This document shows positions 14,554 through 16,937 of a stretch of DNA of 16,937 bases, piece after piece. The DNA comes from Methylotetracoccus sp. (GTDB lineage Bacteria; Pseudomonadota; Gammaproteobacteria; Methylococcales; Methylococcaceae), in contig JALORT010000013.1 of NCBI GenBank assembly GCA_025458755.1, positions 1 through 16,937 of the forward strand, in the 5' to 3' direction. How positions within the stretch are numbered: the first letter of the stretch is position 1; each line of letters opens with the position of its first letter. The notes below the pieces were generated by a model. It saw only the letters and a list, made by a program, of their open reading frames with translations, made no database searches and had not been told where the DNA came from. The position numbers and the translations under genes were made by a program.

Positions 14554-15198
14554 TCACTCCATCGACCGGCACGGGTCGGCCACCCGGGCCGCGTCGTTAA
14601 GTTGCCGGAAGCTGCCGCGCGCGTCTTTGACGATGCGCAGCCCGCCGTAGAGGACTAGCACGGCGATCACCAACCCGATCAACAGGTCCGGAAGCCGCGA
14701 GCCGGTGAGGTGCACGGCGATGCCGGCGAGCATGACTCCCAGATTGGCCAGCGCATCGTTGGCCGAAAAGATCCAGCTCGCCCGCATGTGCACTTCACCG
14801 CGGCGATGCTTGGCAATCAGCGCCAGACAGGCTGTGTTCGCCAGCAAAGCCAACGTCGCTACCACGAACATCACCAGCGACATCGGCTCGCCGCCGCCGA
14901 CAAAGCGCCGCAGCACATCGATCACCACAAGCCCGGCGAAGGCCACCTGGAACCCGCCGCTCAACATCGCCGCATGGGTCTTGCTGCGGAGGTTTCTGCC
15001 GACGACGGACAGCGCAACGCCGTACACTGCCGCATCCGCGAACATGTCGAGCGAATCGGCCAGCAGGCCGGTCGACTGCGCCCACCAGCCCGCGCTGACC
15101 TCGATGACCCCCATCACGCCGTTGATCGCCAGCAGCCATCGCAGCGTGTCCCGCTCGGACCCGGCGCCCGCTCCGTGACAGCCGCACGTCGGCGTCAT
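14554..15198 (-). CDS. Cation diffusion facilitator-like transporter, short form
   Basis: The product has 214 residues. Six membrane segments are visible at about 19-40, 45-66, 77-100, 107-129, 141-164 and 169-190, the core of the CDF family of proton-coupled divalent metal exporters. The metal-site region of helix 2 reads LLADSLDMFADAAVYG (Asp48, Asp51, Asp55) and that of helix 5 reads SANDALANLG (Asp148). The cytoplasmic C-terminal domain of classical CDFs is absent, as in the short 'cation transporter' clade. The N-terminus MTPTCGCHGAGAG has a Cys-x-Cys-His that could bind metal. The frame is open to an ATG at 15282, and neither start has a good ribosome binding site. The shorter one fits the family better. 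It probably follows the Met/His-rich gene in one transcript. Metal specificity unknown. Confidence 0.83.
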   Translation of the reverse strand: MTPTCGCHGAGAGSERDTLRWLLAINGVMGVIEVSAGWWAQSTGLLADSLDMFADAAVYGVALSVVGRNLRSKTHAAMLSGGFQVAFAGLVVIDVLRRFVGGGEPMSLVMFVVATLALLANTACLALIAKHRRGEVHMRASWIFSANDALANLGVMLAGIAVHLTGSRLPDLLIGLVIAVLVLYGGLRIVKDARGSFRQLNDAARVADPCRSME

Positions 15199-15291
15199 CG
15201 CCGGTGGGCTCGATCCACCCGGGCACGGTCGAATCACGCCACATCGGCGCCGGTTCGCCGCCGACTGAGAGCCTGCCGGCATCGCGAACGC

Positions 15292-15873
15292 TCAGCGGTT
15301 GGCCGGCGGAGCGGGCGGCGGAGCGGACTGACCGCCCTTCATGGACTTCATGTGTTCCTGCATCATCAGCTTGTGCGTCAGGACGAGCTGATCCTTCAGC
15401 ACGGTGCGGTGTTCCGCCTTCAATGTGTCCCGAACACTCTGATCATTCGCCTCGCGCATCTGGCGGCGGAGCTCACCGAGCCGGATATCCTGCGCTTGCA
15501 AGTGCTTCCAGGCCTCCTCCAGTTGCTGTTCGGTCATGCTGCCCATCGACATCATGCCGCTGCCCATACCGCCGTGCTGCATGCCGGCCATGCCTCCCTG
15601 CCCTGGTGAACCGGAACCCATCCCTCCGTGCTGCATTCCACCCATACCCGCCTGACCTTGCTGACCGGCGCCCATGGTCCCGTGCTGCATCCCGTTCATA
15701 CCCCCCTGGCCTTGTTGGCCCGCGCCCATGGTTCCGTGCTGCATGCCTCCCATCGGGGTGGTGGCATCTCCGCCGGGCGCGGTTGCCGCCGGTTCCTCGG
15801 CGCGCGAAGTGGGCAGGCTGAACATCATCGTCAGGAGGAATGCACTCAGGCATGGCATGGATTTGATCGTCAC
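15292..15873 (-). CDS. Secreted Met/His/Gly-rich repeat protein, probable metal binder
   Basis: This 193-residue protein has a signal peptide (MTIKSMPCLSAFLLTMMFSL, then PTSRAEEP), so it is periplasmic or secreted. Residues 41-112 are four tandem 18-residue repeats built on MxGMQHGxMGxG: MGGMQHGTMG at 41, MNGMQHGTMG at 59, MGGMQHGGMG at 77 and MAGMQHGGMG at 95. Each unit brings several methionines and one histidine, a composition used by copper/silver-binding periplasmic proteins. The C-terminal part (about 113-180) is predicted helical and charged (EEAWKHLQAQDIRLGELRRQ), with Met/His near its end (KLMMQEHMKSMKGG), then a Pro-rich tail. The start is a GTG with AAGGAG seven bases upstream. An ATG five codons in is an alternative. 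I do not recognise a named family. Copper binding is inferred from composition and the CDF neighbour. Confidence 0.85.
   Translation of the reverse strand: MTIKSMPCLSAFLLTMMFSLPTSRAEEPAATAPGGDATTPMGGMQHGTMGAGQQGQGGMNGMQHGTMGAGQQGQAGMGGMQHGGMGSGSPGQGGMAGMQHGGMGSGMMSMGSMTEQQLEEAWKHLQAQDIRLGELRRQMREANDQSVRDTLKAEHRTVLKDQLVLTHKLMMQEHMKSMKGGQSAPPPAPPANR
15538..15753 (-). repeat. Four 54-base tandem repeats inside the Met/His-rich gene
   Basis: The 18-residue protein repeats are mirrored as 54-base DNA repeats. The two at the 5' end of the gene are most alike (shared plus-strand core CCGTGCTGCAT with flanking GCCCATGG), and the last is the most diverged. Such repeats can change copy number by slippage or recombination, so length may vary between strains. 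Confidence 0.8.
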
Positions 15874-16224
15874 TGGACTCTCCTTAAACTCGGCAAGTTG
15901 ATTTTGTTGTTCGCGGATTCGCCCCGGCCACGCCGGTTCTGATCCGACCGCTGCAACTTATCAGTTCTCGGCCTCGTTCACCAGTCACCCCACCACAACC
16001 ATCAGCGTCTATGACCAACGGTGACCGAACGTCCGGCTCCGTGCTTGCCCGATTTCGGCCTCCTTGCGACGGCACCGACGCGATCTCCGCGGTGGAGCTG
16101 TTTTCTGCGAGAATGACCGATCAAAATCCCGGGACCGGCGACAGCCGGCGGCGGGCGACCCTGCGGTCCCGGCGCGCCAACACCGGGCATTCAACGGTTC
16201 CTTACCCCACAGGAGTTGACGGCA
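15874..16224. other. Divergent intergenic region with a GC-rich hairpin
   Basis: These 351 bases lie between the leftward Met/His-rich gene and the rightward Cys-rich gene. At 16129-16172, CCGGGACCG and CGGTCCCGG form a perfect 9-base-pair inverted repeat. CCGGC-GACA-GCCGG (16135-16148) is an overlapping, mutually exclusive small hairpin. It would lie in the leader of the Cys-rich gene. I found no convincing -35/-10 pair on either strand. Frames open here look non-coding. Confidence 0.45.
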
Positions 16225-16533
16225 GTGAAAGTCTCGATGGTTTCTTGGGCGGCTGCATCCCTCGCGGCATTCAGCGCCGCCGAGGCTTGTACAATCGTCG
16301 ATAAGCGGCAGGTTCAACTCGGCGTCGACTACGGCATCGAGGGGCGCTGCGCCAACAACGGCTGGCGCATTGCCTGCACCGTGTCCCAACAGGACGACGA
16401 GATCAGCTGCGAGGGGCCGGAAGGCGTCTTCAACGGCACCGAGATCGGTTACCTGGTGCTGTCGGCCTGCGGCTGCACCCAGCAACAAGGTCTGCAGCAG
16501 CAATTGCAGCAACAGTTGGAAGATTACCCCTGA
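16225..16533 (+). CDS. Small secreted six-cysteine protein with Gln-rich tail
   Basis: This 102-residue protein has a signal peptide (MKVSMVSWAAASLAAFSAAE) and a likely AEA cleavage site just before Cys22. The mature region has six cysteines (22, 42, 51, 62, 82, 84), an even number that suggests disulfide bonds in the periplasm or outside. The end is GCTQQQGLQQQLQQQLEDYP, a short Gln/Leu repeat. The AEAC sequence is a poor lipobox, so a lipoprotein is less likely. GTG at 16225 is chosen, with AGGAG nine bases upstream. TTG at 16216 and ATG at 16237 are alternatives. I do not recognise a family. Coding is supported by the ribosome binding site, signal peptide and regular cysteine spacing. Confidence 0.7.
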   Translation: MKVSMVSWAAASLAAFSAAEACTIVDKRQVQLGVDYGIEGRCANNGWRIACTVSQQDDEISCEGPEGVFNGTEIGYLVLSACGCTQQQGLQQQLQQQLEDYP

Positions 16534-16937
16534 CACACCGCGGTCCGCCCGTCCGCACCGGGCACACGACCGAAGCGGGCTCAGGAAAAATCGGGTTCCA
16601 CGCCAGCCGCATCGGTCGCCGCCCGTCGGCAGGAATCGTCAGGTCGCGATCCAGACCGCTACGTCGAGAACCCATTCAGCGACCGCCTCCCCCGCCCGAG
16701 GGTGCCGTCCACCGTCGCGCTCCCCGTGCCACGCCGGACGTGGGAGCAGCAATATTCGGCTGTGAGGATTGAGCCTGTGCCCACGTCCAGAATGAACGGG
16801 CATCGCTTCTTTCAGGCTGGCCTCGCGGCTTCCCCCTTGCGCTTCTCTACGGTTGTCGTCACTCTCTCCGGCAACCTCGTTTCAGGTTGCAAGTCTTGGC
16901 TCATGCCGGGCCCACTAGGTTGGGCTGCGGTACTCCG
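16534..16937. other. Terminal region without a convincing gene; right half rich in inverted repeats
   Basis: Bases 16534-16730 show nothing recognisable. From 16736 on, three perfect inverted repeats lie close together: GGACGTGGG (16736-16744) with CCCACGTCC (16780-16788); GCAACCT (16871-16877) with AGGTTGC (16884-16890); and GCCCA (16910-16914) with TGGGC (16921-16925). On the minus strand a 30-codon frame (16904-16812) starts MSQDLQPETRLPERVTTTVE without a ribosome binding site. The density of short hairpins suggests a structured RNA or the edge of a mobile element continuing past the window. Identity is not established. Confidence 0.4.

Noticed and set aside
14710..15609. 299-codon plus-strand frame opposite the CDF and Met/His-rich genes
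   Set aside because: His/Arg-rich shadow frame; the minus strand has membrane segments, a signal peptide and ribosome binding sites.
15538..15753. Regular repeats as a CRISPR array
   Set aside because: The 54-base units are contiguous, encode an in-frame protein repeat and have no spacers.
16812..16904. 30-codon minus-strand frame beginning MSQDLQPE as a gene
   Set aside because: No ribosome binding site and it overlaps a perfect hairpin; noted only as part of the unexplained edge.

Overview
This window is a stretch of GC-rich bacterial chromosome, most likely from a gammaproteobacterium. The strongest taxonomic signals are the rpsB-tsf pair transcribed divergently from map-glnD, a ProRS very close to the gammaproteobacterial type, a RatA/Coq10 protein, and a small acidic DUF6763-like protein. 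A more precise assignment cannot be supported from the sequence. No CRISPR array, tRNA, rRNA, insertion sequence or phage gene is visible.

Left part (1-5125): core housekeeping. rpsB and a window-truncated tsf read leftward from a good sigma70-type promoter, through a leader that folds into two strong hairpins. This fits the S2 autoregulatory leader known upstream of rpsB in gammaproteobacteria. Rightward, map (methionine aminopeptidase) overlaps glnD (PII uridylyltransferase and sensor of glutamine).

Middle-left (5213-8432): small accessory genes. A DUF6763-like acidic protein reads rightward. It faces a leftward group: a membrane-anchored retropepsin-like protease, a YjbQ/UPF0047 protein, an exported DUF411 metal-binding protein, and a Host_attach-domain protein.

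Middle (8583-12580): the most unusual region. Four genes read leftward: an NDH-2-like FAD/NAD(P)H oxidoreductase, an SRPBCC lipid-pocket protein, a stand-alone short LOV blue-light receptor with the photoactive cysteine, and a RatA/Coq10-type START protein. Facing them is a SAM methyltransferase of the UbiE/sterol/tocopherol methyltransferase type. I infer a candidate light-responsive module acting on a quinone or another membrane isoprenoid. No individual gene proves this.

Right part (12811-16937): proS follows a nested inverted-repeat region and a plausible promoter. It converges on a likely metal-handling pair, a secreted protein with four 18-residue Met/His/Gly repeats and a short cation diffusion facilitator. 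A secreted six-cysteine protein with a Gln-rich tail follows. The last ~400 bases hold no convincing gene, but about 200 of them are dense in inverted repeats and may be the edge of a structured RNA or mobile element.
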